Of a stretch of 64,000 nt of DNA, positions 46,308 through 55,359 are shown piece after piece. The position numbers and the translations under genes were made by a program. Every line of letters begins with the position of its first letter. Within the stretch, counting starts at the first letter, position 1. This stretch comes from Mesorhizobium sp. STM 4661 (GTDB lineage: Bacteria > Pseudomonadota > Alphaproteobacteria > Rhizobiales > Rhizobiaceae): assembly GCF_000359125.1 (NCBI RefSeq), contig NZ_CAAF010000016.1, positions 1-64,000 on the forward strand, in the 5' to 3' direction. The notes beneath the pieces are model-generated. The model saw nothing but the letters and a program-made list of their open reading frames with translations, did no database searches and was not told the DNA's origin.

Positions 46308-46772
46308 TCAGGCCGTGGCCTTGGACTTCCTTGCCTTTTTGACGGGCGCCGGCGGCGGGGCGGCCTTGCGGCCAAGGCCGATGGCCTTGGCCAGTTGCGA
46401 GCGCGAGGCCGCATAGTTGGGAGCAACCATGGGATAGTCCGATGGCAAGCCCCATTTGGTGCGATAGGCGTCCGGCGTCAGCCCGAAATGAACGCCGATA
46501 TGGCGCTTTAGCGATTTGAACTTCTTGCCGTCTTCGAGGCAGATGATGAAATCCGGCGTCACGGACTTCTTGGGATTGACCGCGGGCGTCAGCGGTACTG
46601 GAGCCGGGATGGCGGGTTGTCCGAGCCCGCCTATCGAGGCGCTGACGCTGGCGATGAGATCGCCGAGGCCGGAAGCGGGCAGGCGGTTCTTTTCGACGTA
46701 GGCGGACACGATGTGGGCGGTCAGCTCGAGAAGGTCAATGTCCTTGCGAGCGTTGTTGCTATCGTCGGTCAA
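46308..46772 (-). CDS. MucR/Ros family transcriptional regulator
   Basis: A 154-residue prokaryotic zinc-finger regulator. These proteins silence AT-rich DNA and control exopolysaccharide, motility and virulence or symbiosis genes in rhizobia. The finger is FIICLEDGKKFKSLKRHIG: Cys78, with Asp81 in place of the second Cys of Ros, then His91 and His95. KWGLPSDYPMVAPNYAASRS is the conserved C-terminal part. Helical N-terminal residues (about 12-50) form the oligomerisation region. Its upstream DNA is AT-rich, fitting autoregulation. Confidence 0.94.
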   Translation of the reverse strand: MTDDSNNARKDIDLLELTAHIVSAYVEKNRLPASGLGDLIASVSASIGGLGQPAIPAPVPLTPAVNPKKSVTPDFIICLEDGKKFKSLKRHIGVHFGLTPDAYRTKWGLPSDYPMVAPNYAASRSQLAKAIGLGRKAAPPPAPVKKARKSKATA

Positions 46773-46852
46773 TCTAATTTCTCCATCCGTGGGGTGGCAG
46801 AATTCCTAGTCGGCAAATCCGCGCAATGCAATGACGCCGCACCACGTCACAC

Positions 46853-46871
46853 ATTATTTTGAAACAATAAT
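46853..46871. promoter_or_regulatory. AT-rich inverted repeat upstream of the mucR-like gene
   Basis: ATTATT (46853-46858) and AATAAT (46866-46871) flank TTGAAAC. It is the most AT-rich stretch for several kilobases and lies ~80 bases before the mucR-like start, so it may hold the promoter and a MucR site. The rest of 46773-46984 shows only repeat copy 2. Confidence 0.4.
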
Positions 46872-46910
46872 ACTAACGGCAGGACCAGATCAACAGGTCA
46901 GGCCTCCAGA

Positions 46911-46956
46911 GCATGTTGCCTAAAAAGTGAGCAGCGGTTTTGGTACAGCGACATGC
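46911..46956 (+). repeat. Short palindromic intergenic repeat, copy 2
   Basis: Begins GCATGTTGCCTAAAAAGTG and ends GTACAGCGACATGC with GCGGTTTT in the middle, aligning over its length with 33880-33924. The right halves (ACAGCGACATGC) are identical. Confidence 0.75.
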
Positions 46957-46984
46957 TCAAATAAAACCTCACACCACCACAATA

Positions 46985-47689
46985 TCAGACGATCAGTGAT
47001 TTGTCGCGCCACAGTCGAAATCCGCCTTCAAAGGCGCGCGTGTTGTCACCTCGCCTGGAATCGACGGGCAATTCGTCGAGTTTGTCGACATTGCCACCGC
47101 CGATGACCACGTAGTCAGGCTGCATGGCGGCGCGCAGCCGATCGACCACGTCGAAGACGTATTTGCGCCATTTCTTCTTGCCGCGCTTTTCCAGGCCGCG
47201 TTCGCCGACGTAATCCTCGAAACTGCCGTCCTTCCTGTAAGGCAGATGCGCAAGTTCCATCGGCTGGGCGACATTGTCGACGATCATCGCGGCGCCCAGG
47301 CCCGTGCCAAGGCCAAGGAACAGCATGCGGCCGCCCTCATAGCTGCCGATGGCCTGCATCAGCGCGTCGTTGACGACTTTCACCGGCTTGCCGAACGCTG
47401 CCGCGAAATCAAAGCCGGCCCAGCCCTTGCCGAGATTGGCGGGGTCCATCAGCGGCCGGTTGTGGTTCACCGGGCCGGGATAACCCATCGAGATGACGTC
47501 AAACGGCAGGCCGTCGGCCAGCGTCTTCACCGTTTGGATCATCTGTTGCGGCGTCAGCCCAGGTCCAGAATCGGCCCGGCGTTCCTTGTCGCCGGTGCTG
47601 GTCAGGATCTTGACGTGGGAGCCGCCAATGTCGATCGACAGCACGATCTGTTCGCCATTCGCCGCGGCCGGCTTTGCCGTCTTGGCCAT
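46985..47689 (-). CDS. ROK-family kinase, polyphosphate glucokinase-like
   Basis: A 234-residue sugar kinase. LSIDIGGSHVKILTSTG (about residues 18-34) is the phosphate-1 motif, and FLGLGTGLGAAMI the phosphate-2 motif. ELAHLPYRK and the later ERGLEKRGKKKWRKYV match polyphosphate glucokinases, which phosphorylate glucose with polyphosphate or ATP. The ATG at 47689 follows GGAGCGAC. It lies 16 bases after zwf and so supplies its substrate, glucose-6-phosphate. Confidence 0.88.
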   Translation of the reverse strand: MAKTAKPAAANGEQIVLSIDIGGSHVKILTSTGDKERRADSGPGLTPQQMIQTVKTLADGLPFDVISMGYPGPVNHNRPLMDPANLGKGWAGFDFAAAFGKPVKVVNDALMQAIGSYEGGRMLFLGLGTGLGAAMIVDNVAQPMELAHLPYRKDGSFEDYVGERGLEKRGKKKWRKYVFDVVDRLRAAMQPDYVVIGGGNVDKLDELPVDSRRGDNTRAFEGGFRLWRDKSLIV

Positions 47690-47705
47690 CTTGTCGCTCC
47701 GGAAC

Positions 47706-49082
47706 CTATTTCGATGGATTGATCCAGCCATTAGGTGGCCCGAAGCCGTTCATGGCGTCGACCGGCCCCCAGGTCTTCGGCTCGTAGAAGTGCGGCTCCG
47801 TCTTGTCGCCGAGCACCGGACCGACGATCCGCCAGGCAAGCTCGGCCGCATCCTGGCGCGTGAACAATTGGCCGTTGCCGTTCATGGCGTCGCCGATCAG
47901 CCGTTCGTAGGGCGGCATGTCGCCCTTTGAGTCGTCGAGTGCCGTCAACTCCACCTGCTCGCCGACCATGTCGTCGCCGGCGTCCTTGCGCTGGGCGCCG
48001 ATGGCGATCACCACTTGCGGGTCGATGCGGAAGCGCACGTAGTTCTGGTCCGCCGGCTTGATCGGATCGAAAACATCGAGCGGCGGCCGCTTCAGCCGCA
48101 CCACCACCTCGGTGACATGCACGGGCATATTCTTGCCGGCGCGGATGAAGAAGGGCACGTCCTGCCAGCGCCAGGTGTCGACGAAGAAGCGCACCGCCGC
48201 GAAGGTCTCGACCGGGGAGTTCGGCGCGACGCCGGGCTCGGCGAGATAGCCCTTGAACTGACCGCGCACGACATCGTCTTTTGTCAGCGTGCGGATGGCC
48301 CGCAGCACCTGCACCTTCTCGTCGATCAGGTCGTCGGCCGAGCGGCCGACCGGCGGCTCCATGGCGAGCAGCAACAGGATGTTGAGCAGATGGTTCTCGA
48401 TGACGTCGCGGATGCAGCCGACCTCGTCGTAGAAGCGGCCGCGCCCCTCGACGCCAAAATCCTCGGCCATGGTGATCTGCACGCTCTCGACGAAATTGCG
48501 GTTCCAGATCGGCTCGAGGAAGGAATTGGCGAAGCGGAAATAGAGCAGGTTCTGGATCGCTTCCTTGCCGAGATAATGGTCGATGCGGAAGATCGACTGC
48601 TCGTCGAACACCAGATGCAGCACCCTGTTCAGCCAGCGCGCCGATTGCAGGTCGTGGCCGAAGGGTTTTTCCACCATCAGCCGCGCGCCCTGCGCCGTGC
48701 CGGATTGTTCCAGGCCCTGGACGACGGTCTCGAACATGGTCGGCGGCACCGCCATGTAGTGGAGCGGCCGCCGCGCCGATCCGAGCGCGCTCTTCAGCTT
48801 GTCGAAGGTCGCCCCGTCGCGGTAGTCGCCGCTGACATAGCGCAGTTGCGAGGCTAACTTGGCGAAGATCTTTTCGTCGATCTTGCCGATGGCGTTGACG
48901 ATGCCATCACGCGCGCGCGCCTGCAGCTTGCCGATGTCCCAGGGGTCGAAGGCGACGCCGATCACCGGCTCGGTGAGGGTGCCCTTGGCGACCATCTGGT
49001 AGAGTGCGGGGAATATCTTCTTGTGGGCGAGATCGCCGGTCGCCCCGAAAAGCACCAGCGTGTCGGACCGTTCCTGGCTCAT
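47706..49082 (-). CDS. zwf: Glucose-6-phosphate 1-dehydrogenase
   Basis: Oxidises glucose-6-phosphate to 6-phosphogluconolactone. [19 protein letters not shown] (about 13-31) is the nucleotide-binding motif. RIDHYLGKE holds the substrate-binding Lys and catalytic His region. The 458 residues are slightly under the common ~490. The ATG at 49082 follows GGGAGACACG; another at 49109 would add nine residues. Part of the GH15-gnd-zwf-glucokinase operon. Confidence 0.97.
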   Translation of the reverse strand: MSQERSDTLVLFGATGDLAHKKIFPALYQMVAKGTLTEPVIGVAFDPWDIGKLQARARDGIVNAIGKIDEKIFAKLASQLRYVSGDYRDGATFDKLKSALGSARRPLHYMAVPPTMFETVVQGLEQSGTAQGARLMVEKPFGHDLQSARWLNRVLHLVFDEQSIFRIDHYLGKEAIQNLLYFRFANSFLEPIWNRNFVESVQITMAEDFGVEGRGRFYDEVGCIRDVIENHLLNILLLLAMEPPVGRSADDLIDEKVQVLRAIRTLTKDDVVRGQFKGYLAEPGVAPNSPVETFAAVRFFVDTWRWQDVPFFIRAGKNMPVHVTEVVVRLKRPPLDVFDPIKPADQNYVRFRIDPQVVIAIGAQRKDAGDDMVGEQVELTALDDSKGDMPPYERLIGDAMNGNGQLFTRQDAAELAWRIVGPVLGDKTEPHFYEPKTWGPVDAMNGFGPPNGWINPSK

Positions 49083-49105
49083 GAGCGTGTCTCCCTGGTT
49101 GCGCG

Positions 49106-50119
49106 TCACGAGCCGGTCTTCGATTTCTCGACATGGCCGCCGAAAGCAAAGCGCATGGCGGACAGCAGCTTGTCGGCGAATTCGGATTCGCCCTGCGAGG
49201 AAAAGCGGTCGAACAGGGCCGAGGACAGCACCGGCGCCGGCACGCCGGTGTCGATGGCCGCCTTCAGCGTCCAGCGGCCTTCGCCGGAATCCGAAACCCG
49301 GCCGCCGAACTGGGTTAGCGCGGAGTCGTTCTTCAGCGCGCCGGCCGTCAGGTCAAGCAGCCAGGAGCCGATGACGCTGCCGTGCCGCCAGACCTCGGCC
49401 ACCTCGGCAAGATCGATGTCGAACTGGTAATACTGCGGGTTCTCCAGCGGGCTGGTCTCGGCGTCCGCCGTGCGTTTGCGCTTGCCCGCATTCGCCGACT
49501 TCAGGATGTTCATGCCTTCGGCATAGGCGGCCATGACACCGTATTCGATGCCGTTATGGACCATCTTGACGAAATGGCCGGCGCCGCTCGGTCCGCAATG
49601 GAGATAGCCGAAGGGCGCGGTTCCGGCGTCCTTGGCCGGCGTGGCGCCGGCATCGGCGCCCGGCGCCAGCGTCGCGAAGATCGGATCGAGATGCTGGACC
49701 GCGCCATCGGGGCCGCCGATCATCAGGCAATAGCCGCGATCGAGGCCCCAGACGCCGCCGCTGGTGCCGACATCGACATAGTGCAAGCCCTTGGCCGCGA
49801 GCTCGGCGGCCTGGTTGACGGCATCGTGGTAATAGGAGTTGCCGCCGTCGATGATGATGTCGCCAGGCTCCATCAGCGCCGCCACCTGGTCGGCGATCTT
49901 GCCGGTGATCGCCGCCGGCAGCATCAGCCAGGCGCTGCGCGGTTTGGTCAGCTTGCCGACGAACTCCTCCATCGAGGCGGCGCCGATCGCGCCATCCTTG
50001 ACCAGGGCCGCGACGCTGGCCGGGTTGATGTCATAGACGACGCATTCGTGGCCGTCGCGCAGCAGGCGCCGCACCATGTTGGCGCCCATCCTGCCCAGTC
50101 CCATCATTCCTATCTGCAT
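49106..50119 (-). CDS. gnd: 6-phosphogluconate dehydrogenase, short decarboxylating type
   Basis: Converts 6-phosphogluconate to ribulose-5-phosphate and CO2. [16 protein letters not shown] (4-19) is the nucleotide fold; [11 protein letters not shown] and [21 protein letters not shown] contain the substrate and catalytic Lys-Asn residues. At 337 residues it belongs to the short type (YqeC/GntZ-like), not the ~470-residue E. coli form; short types often prefer NAD. The ATG at 50119 is 31 bases after the GH15 stop. Confidence 0.95.
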   Translation of the reverse strand: MQIGMMGLGRMGANMVRRLLRDGHECVVYDINPASVAALVKDGAIGAASMEEFVGKLTKPRSAWLMLPAAITGKIADQVAALMEPGDIIIDGGNSYYHDAVNQAAELAAKGLHYVDVGTSGGVWGLDRGYCLMIGGPDGAVQHLDPIFATLAPGADAGATPAKDAGTAPFGYLHCGPSGAGHFVKMVHNGIEYGVMAAYAEGMNILKSANAGKRKRTADAETSPLENPQYYQFDIDLAEVAEVWRHGSVIGSWLLDLTAGALKNDSALTQFGGRVSDSGEGRWTLKAAIDTGVPAPVLSSALFDRFSSQGESEFADKLLSAMRFAFGGHVEKSKTGS

Positions 50120-50150
50120 GGTCTTGTCCCGGTGGCTTGAGGAATCGAAA

Positions 50151-52568
50151 TCATTGGCCGTCCGACCTGTCGATGCCGACGGAAAAGTCGACATTCTCCC
50201 ATCGGCCGGCATCGGACCAGAGAAAAGTAAAGACGATCGTAGTGCCGGGTGGAACGTCGGCGACAGGCAAATCCACGAGATGGATGCCAAAGGCATTCTC
50301 GGTGGTCCGGTTGTCATGGGCAGTCACCCAGTTGTCGCGGCTCCAATGGACGATCGCCGGCGCCAGCAGCTCCAGTCGCAGCATCTTGCCACCGGGAATG
50401 GTGCGGACCTTGTGGTTGAAGCGCCATGTCCGGAACGGCGACACTGTTTTGTCCCTGATGTAGCGCTTCACCCCTTGCGGCGGCATGTCGAAGACCGCGC
50501 CGTCGCGAAGCGAACGCAGCAATTTGATATGCTCTGAATGCGCCCAGACCAGCGGCATGGCGCTGCCCGAAGGGCCACCGCGCCGCAACTCGCGTTCCGG
50601 CATGTCGGGACCGTCCCAGACCTGTTCCGGCAGCAGGCCGCCGAGCCCGGCCGAGCCCTCAAGCGTCCGGAGCAGGCTGGCTGCTCTGTCCTTGCGCCCC
50701 GCCGCCAGCTCGTAATGGGCGCGCTCGCCGGTGAGCAGCGGCCAGGCGCGGCCCTGGCCAGTCCCGTCGAAGGGCGCGCCATCGGCGTGTTCGCCGTAGC
50801 CGTCGTTGGTATAGCGGTACCAGACCGGCCCTTGCGGCAGGTTGCAGCGCAGCGTGGCGTCGATAATTTTCAGCGTGTCGACGATGCGCGGATCATCCGC
50901 GGCTCTCAGGCCGAAGCGGACGAGGGCCAGCGCGTCCGGGCTGACGATCGCCTCGGCCGGCCGGTCGGTATCGCCAGGCGGCCGGTTCTTGATCGGCACG
51001 TAGCCGTCCTTTGGCGATGCAGCACCAGCAGCGTCGCGTGGCGTGATGCGGACGTAGTAACCGTCGACGCCGACCTCTTCGCACAGCGAAGTGCCGGTGA
51101 CATAGGTCCAGCGCTCGATCTGGTCGTTCCAGATATCGGCGGTTTCGCGCAGGTAGTTTGCCGGCTGATGTTTAGCGCAAGCGTCGAACATGTCGGCGGC
51201 GGCGAGCAGGGCTGATATCTCGACGGCCAGCGTGAACGGGCTGTAGCCGGCATCCTCTTCCCAGCGGTCCTCGCCGGTGACGGGACCATTGCGCATGACA
51301 TAGGAAGCAGCCCGCTCGATCATCGGCATGAAGGCCGTCAGTTTGGCGCGCGGCAGGTGTCCGGCGCGGCGCAGCGCGTCGGCAAGCAGCAGCGGGAAGG
51401 CGCATTCATCCATCTGGATGCCAGGCCAATAGGCCGATCCGTCGAGCCAGGCGTTCTGTGGCCAATGGCCGTCGGGCTGCTGTATGGAACGGAGATAGCC
51501 GAGAATCTCCAGCGCCTGCGCCGGATCGCCGGCGGCGAGGAAGCCGCCGGCGGTTTCGACCAGGTCGCGCGGCCAGACCAGATGATAGCCGCCGAGATCG
51601 TCGTCGCCCTTGCTGAAACCCCAGGGGATCGACAGGCTGGCAACGGCCGCACCTGGCGTGGCAATCGACCGATGTGCCGCCAGAACCGCCGTGCTGACGC
51701 GGTAGGTGTTGATCCCGGGCCCCGTGTGCCGGTCGAGCGGCAGCAACCCCGCCTGCCATTTGCGCCATTTTTCGACATAGACCTTGGCGGCGGCTTCGAA
51801 GCCCTGCTTCAGGCTGGCCGAAGCCATTTCGGCCGCCTCTTGCGGCGTTGCGCCAAAGCCCAGCGCCAGCAAGACCTTCGGGTTTTCGGCCGAAAAGCCG
51901 ATCTCCCCGGTCAGCGCCACATTGCCGTCCTCGGCCCTTTGGCAGGCCGGATCGAGCCGGCCACCGTTCTGCAGCTGCTGCCAGCCGTCGGAGAAGCCGA
52001 CATATCCCGCGGAGCACGTGCCCCAGGGGAGGGACGAAGCGAGCGCCAGGCAGACACCGCGTCCCGATGCGAACAGGACAGGCTTGCCCTCGTGGTCGCC
52101 GATCCAGGCAGTGTTGCCCATGCCGGCGTTGACGAGATGCGGCGCCAGCAGCGCATGGACGCTGTAGTCGGAAACGCCATCTTTCAGCGGCGTGAAGGTG
52201 ATTTCCTGCAGCAGAGCAGGGCGTTTCGGATCCGTAATGATCCCCTTTTCGATGCGGTAGGCGCCGTCGGCGGCGGTGTTCAGCAGCCTGTAAGCAGGCA
52301 CGCCGTCCTCGAACGGCTCGATACTATGCTCGGCGTCGCGCTTCTCCTCGGAGAAATAGCCGCCGGGGCCGGTGACGATCAGTCCCATATCGCGCGTGCA
52401 GGCGCTGTCGAGATGGGGATAGTAGATTTCGTTGAGGATGCCGTGGCTGATCGTGAACCAGACGCGGCTGGCCAGTGAAAGCGCGGTGCCGACACCGCTC
52501 TTGGCGCTTGACGTCCAGCGCGCCGGAATTCCGGGCGCGCCCGGCGCAACTGTCGGCGTCACTGCCAT
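50151..52568 (-). CDS. GH15 glucoamylase (glucan 1,4-alpha-glucosidase)
   Basis: An 805-residue glycoside hydrolase that releases glucose from non-reducing ends of alpha-glucans. The N-terminal super-beta-sandwich domain (about 10-270) is followed by an (alpha/alpha)6 barrel. The general acid should be Glu437 in DRWEEDAGYSPF, and the base Glu648 in LLPEQVWDG. No signal peptide is visible, so it should act inside the cell, perhaps on glycogen-derived or maltodextrin substrates; GH15 trehalases also exist. First gene of the operon with gnd, zwf and the glucokinase. Confidence 0.92.
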   Translation of the reverse strand: MAVTPTVAPGAPGIPARWTSSAKSGVGTALSLASRVWFTISHGILNEIYYPHLDSACTRDMGLIVTGPGGYFSEEKRDAEHSIEPFEDGVPAYRLLNTAADGAYRIEKGIITDPKRPALLQEITFTPLKDGVSDYSVHALLAPHLVNAGMGNTAWIGDHEGKPVLFASGRGVCLALASSLPWGTCSAGYVGFSDGWQQLQNGGRLDPACQRAEDGNVALTGEIGFSAENPKVLLALGFGATPQEAAEMASASLKQGFEAAAKVYVEKWRKWQAGLLPLDRHTGPGINTYRVSTAVLAAHRSIATPGAAVASLSIPWGFSKGDDDLGGYHLVWPRDLVETAGGFLAAGDPAQALEILGYLRSIQQPDGHWPQNAWLDGSAYWPGIQMDECAFPLLLADALRRAGHLPRAKLTAFMPMIERAASYVMRNGPVTGEDRWEEDAGYSPFTLAVEISALLAAADMFDACAKHQPANYLRETADIWNDQIERWTYVTGTSLCEEVGVDGYYVRITPRDAAGAASPKDGYVPIKNRPPGDTDRPAEAIVSPDALALVRFGLRAADDPRIVDTLKIIDATLRCNLPQGPVWYRYTNDGYGEHADGAPFDGTGQGRAWPLLTGERAHYELAAGRKDRAASLLRTLEGSAGLGGLLPEQVWDGPDMPERELRRGGPSGSAMPLVWAHSEHIKLLRSLRDGAVFDMPPQGVKRYIRDKTVSPFRTWRFNHKVRTIPGGKMLRLELLAPAIVHWSRDNWVTAHDNRTTENAFGIHLVDLPVADVPPGTTIVFTFLWSDAGRWENVDFSVGIDRSDGQ

Positions 52569-52688
52569 CCGATTTTGGCCTCCGGTCCCTTCCCTAGCCC
52601 AGGAACCGCAGGCTTTTCAATCTTTGCACCGCAAGTTGATCGCCAACCCGGCGCGGATTGCAGTTGACAGCTTGCGAGCCATCTGCAT

Positions 52689-52699
52689 TTGTCTGACAA
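52689..52699. promoter_or_regulatory. Candidate GntR/FadR-type operator
   Basis: TTGTCTGACAA is a perfect 5-1-5 palindrome and fits the FadR-subfamily consensus TNGTNNNACNA. It lies between the divergent GH15 operon (start 52568) and sugar ABC operon (start 52777), beside a TTGACA at 52664-52669. It could control either. No GntR gene is nearby. Confidence 0.45.
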
Positions 52700-52776
52700 T
52701 AGATAAAAAACAGGGCGTGAACTTTTAACAATCATCAGCAGTCAACAAAGACCAGCAACTCAGGGAGGAGTATGAC

Positions 52777-53790
52777 ATGAAGAGAATGCTCGTTTTGGGC
52801 GCATTCGCGGCAATGCTCGCGTCAGGCACCGCGCTTGCCGACACCAGCGGCAAGAAGATCGCCTTCTCCAACAATTATGCCGGCAATTCGTGGCGGCAGG
52901 CGATGCTCGACAGCTACGGCATCGTCACCAAGAAGGCGGTCGAAGACAAGGTGGTCGCCGCCGCCGACATCTTCACGACGGCCGACAAGGAAGTACCGAC
53001 CCAGGCAGCCCAGGTGCAGAACCTGATCCTGCAGGGCTATGACGCCATCGTCATCAACGCCGCCTCGCCCGATGCGCTCAATGGCGCCATCAAGCAGGCC
53101 TGCGACGCCGGCATCGTCGTCGTCTCCTTCGACGGCATCGTCACCGAACCCTGCGCCTACCGCGTCGTCGTCGACTTCAAGGACATGGGCAAGCAGGAAA
53201 TCGAGCAGATGGCCAAGTTCCAGCCCAAGGGCGGCAATCTCCTGGAAATCCGCGGTCTTGCCGGCACCTCGATCGACGATGCCATCCATGCCGGCATCCT
53301 GGAGGGTGTCGCTGCCCGTCCCGAGTTCAAGATCGTCGGTTCGGTCACCGGAGACTGGGACCAGACCACGGCACAGAAGGCGGTCGCGACGATCCTGCCG
53401 TCGCTGCCCGATATTGTCGGCGTCGTCGATCAGGGCGGCGATGGCTACGGTGCGGCACAGGCCTTCGCCGCTGCCGGCAAGCCGCGTCCAACCATCATCA
53501 TGGGCAACCGTCAGGACGAGTTGCAGTGGTGGAAGGAACAGAAGGACAAGGACGGCTACCAGACCTGGTCGGCGTCCATCGCGCCGGGCGTGTCGTCGCT
53601 CGCCTTCTGGGTGGCGCAGCAGGTACTCGATGGCCGCACCGATATTCCGCACGACCTGCTGGTGCCGTATCTGGCCTTCACCCAGGACGATTTCGAGGCC
53701 GAGCTGCCGAAGATCGTCAAGGGCGGCGTCGCCAGCCATGAATACACGCAAGAGGACGCCATCGCGGCCATCAAAGCCAACATCAAGTGA
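52777..53790 (+). CDS. Sugar ABC transporter substrate-binding protein (RbsB type)
   Basis: A 337-residue periplasmic binding protein (Peripla_BP_4). The signal peptide ends at TALA-DTSG (about residue 21). KIAFSNNYAGNSWRQAM starts the mature domain, and NLILQGYDAIVINAASPDAL and GDGYGAAQAF are typical of ribose/galactose-type binders. The ATG follows GGGAGGAG. Four genes of one transporter follow each other here; the sugar is not predicted. Confidence 0.94.
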   Translation: MKRMLVLGAFAAMLASGTALADTSGKKIAFSNNYAGNSWRQAMLDSYGIVTKKAVEDKVVAAADIFTTADKEVPTQAAQVQNLILQGYDAIVINAASPDALNGAIKQACDAGIVVVSFDGIVTEPCAYRVVVDFKDMGKQEIEQMAKFQPKGGNLLEIRGLAGTSIDDAIHAGILEGVAARPEFKIVGSVTGDWDQTTAQKAVATILPSLPDIVGVVDQGGDGYGAAQAFAAAGKPRPTIIMGNRQDELQWWKEQKDKDGYQTWSASIAPGVSSLAFWVAQQVLDGRTDIPHDLLVPYLAFTQDDFEAELPKIVKGGVASHEYTQEDAIAAIKANIK

Positions 53791-53840
53791 GCCCGACACG
53801 ATCCTTGCCGCAGGCGTCGCCAAACGGATATTGCTGAGGG

Positions 53841-55358
53841 ATGCCGGAGGTTAGGGCAGACATCGTCACACTGGACGGCGCCGAAAAGCACTTCGGCGCC
53901 GCCAATATGGACATCATCAGACTGGACGGAGCCGAAAAACATTTCGGCGCCGTCCGGGCGCTTGCCGGTGTCGATTTCCATGTCCGTGCCGGCGAATGCG
54001 TTGGTCTCGTCGGCCATAATGGCGCGGGAAAATCGACGCTCATGCATATGGTGGCGGGCACGCTGATGCCCGACAGCGGGCGGATCGCGGTGCGTGGCGG
54101 CATCGAGAACAATTATTCGGTGCCGCGCGCGCTTGAGCTCGGCATACGCTGCGTGTTCCAGGAATTGTCGCTCTGCCCCAATCTCAGCGTCGCCGAAAAC
54201 ACGCGCATCAACCACGCTTCGCTCAGCGGCTTCGGCTGGCGGCGCAAGGCGGCCGATCTCATCGCGGCCAAGCTCGACGAGATCTTCCCGGACCACAGCA
54301 TTTCCGCCGACGACATCGCCGGCGATCTTTCCATCGGCAGGCGGCAAATGGTGGAGGTGGCGCGCGCTTTCACGGTGACACAGGATCCGCTCGAACTGGT
54401 CATCCTCGACGAGCCGACATCCTCGCTCGATGCGCATACGGCCGGCCAGTTGCTCTCCTTCGTGCGGCGCTTCGTCGCCAGCGGCAAAAGCTGCATCCTG
54501 ATCTCGCACCTCCTGGGCGAAGTGCTCGGCAATGCCGACCGCATCGTGGTGATGCGCGACGGCAAGATCGTCGCGTCCGGTGCGGCGAATGCTTTCGATC
54601 GCGACAGGCTGGTCACGGCCATGGGCGGCGCGGAAGCGCGCGAGAAGGCTGTAGCCGAGACCGCTAGCAGGCCGGAGGCCGGGCCTCTGCGGGTGCGGGC
54701 GCGCCCGGCCAGGCAGGACGACGGCAAGGAACTTGTGGCGCATGCCGGCGAGATCATCGGGCTGGCCGGACTTGCCGGCCATGGTCAGACCGACCTGCTG
54801 CTGGCGATCTTTGCCGCGGCGTCGCGCGCCAAGGCCGGCATCGAGGTCACCGCGCCGGTGGCGCTGGTGGCCGGCGACCGCCAGTCGGATGGGATTTTCC
54901 CGCAATGGTCGATTGCACAGAACATCGGCGTCCGCTCGCTGGCGCGCCTGCGCAACGGTTTGCTGATCTCGCCACAGCGCGAAGCCGAACTCGCCGAATT
55001 CTGGCGGAAAAAGATCGGCATCCGCACCCCCGACATGAACAACAACATCTTCTCGCTGTCCGGCGGCAACCAGCAGAAGGCGCTGTTTGCCCGGGCGCTC
55101 GGGTCCGACGCCAAGATCGTGCTGATGGACGACCCGATGCGCGGCGTCGATATCGGCACCAAGCTCGAAGTCTACGATTTGGTGCGCGAGGAGGCTCGCA
55201 ACGGCCGCACCTTCCTCTGGTACACAACCGAAACAGAAGAGCTCGACAATTGCGACCACATCCATGTCTTCAAGAACGGCCGCATCGTCGCCAATCTTCG
55301 CCGCGACGAGCTGACGGAGGAAAAGATCATCCAGTCCTCGTTCGGCGACGCGGCCTGA
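53841..55358 (+). CDS. Sugar ABC transporter ATP-binding protein (RbsA/MglA type), N-terminal duplication
   Basis: A 505-residue protein with two ABC domains. The first is complete: Walker A GHNGAGKS (58-65), signature LSIGRRQ, Walker [13 protein letters not shown]. The second has the degenerate Walker A usual in this family ([11 protein letters not shown]), signature LSGGNQQ (about 406) and Walker [10 protein letters not shown], with Asp431 where Glu is normal. The first ~37 residues contain the segment [10 protein letters not shown] twice. Normal RbsA proteins begin at the second copy, whose Met (53907) is an alternative start with a weak ribosome site. Confidence 0.92.
   Translation: MPEVRADIVTLDGAEKHFGAANMDIIRLDGAEKHFGAVRALAGVDFHVRAGECVGLVGHNGAGKSTLMHMVAGTLMPDSGRIAVRGGIENNYSVPRALELGIRCVFQELSLCPNLSVAENTRINHASLSGFGWRRKAADLIAAKLDEIFPDHSISADDIAGDLSIGRRQMVEVARAFTVTQDPLELVILDEPTSSLDAHTAGQLLSFVRRFVASGKSCILISHLLGEVLGNADRIVVMRDGKIVASGAANAFDRDRLVTAMGGAEAREKAVAETASRPEAGPLRVRARPARQDDGKELVAHAGEIIGLAGLAGHGQTDLLLAIFAAASRAKAGIEVTAPVALVAGDRQSDGIFPQWSIAQNIGVRSLARLRNGLLISPQREAELAEFWRKKIGIRTPDMNNNIFSLSGGNQQKALFARALGSDAKIVLMDDPMRGVDIGTKLEVYDLVREEARNGRTFLWYTTETEELDNCDHIHVFKNGRIVANLRRDELTEEKIIQSSFGDAA
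53859..53960 (+). repeat. Imperfect 51-bp tandem repeat at the 5' end of the ABC ATPase gene
   Basis: Copies at 53859-53909 and 53910-53960. The first 42 bases of each differ at only five positions, three of them silent, so the two encode nearly the same 14 residues (from Asp-Ile to FGA). The last nine bases differ. Confidence 0.85.
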
Positions 55359-55359
55359 G

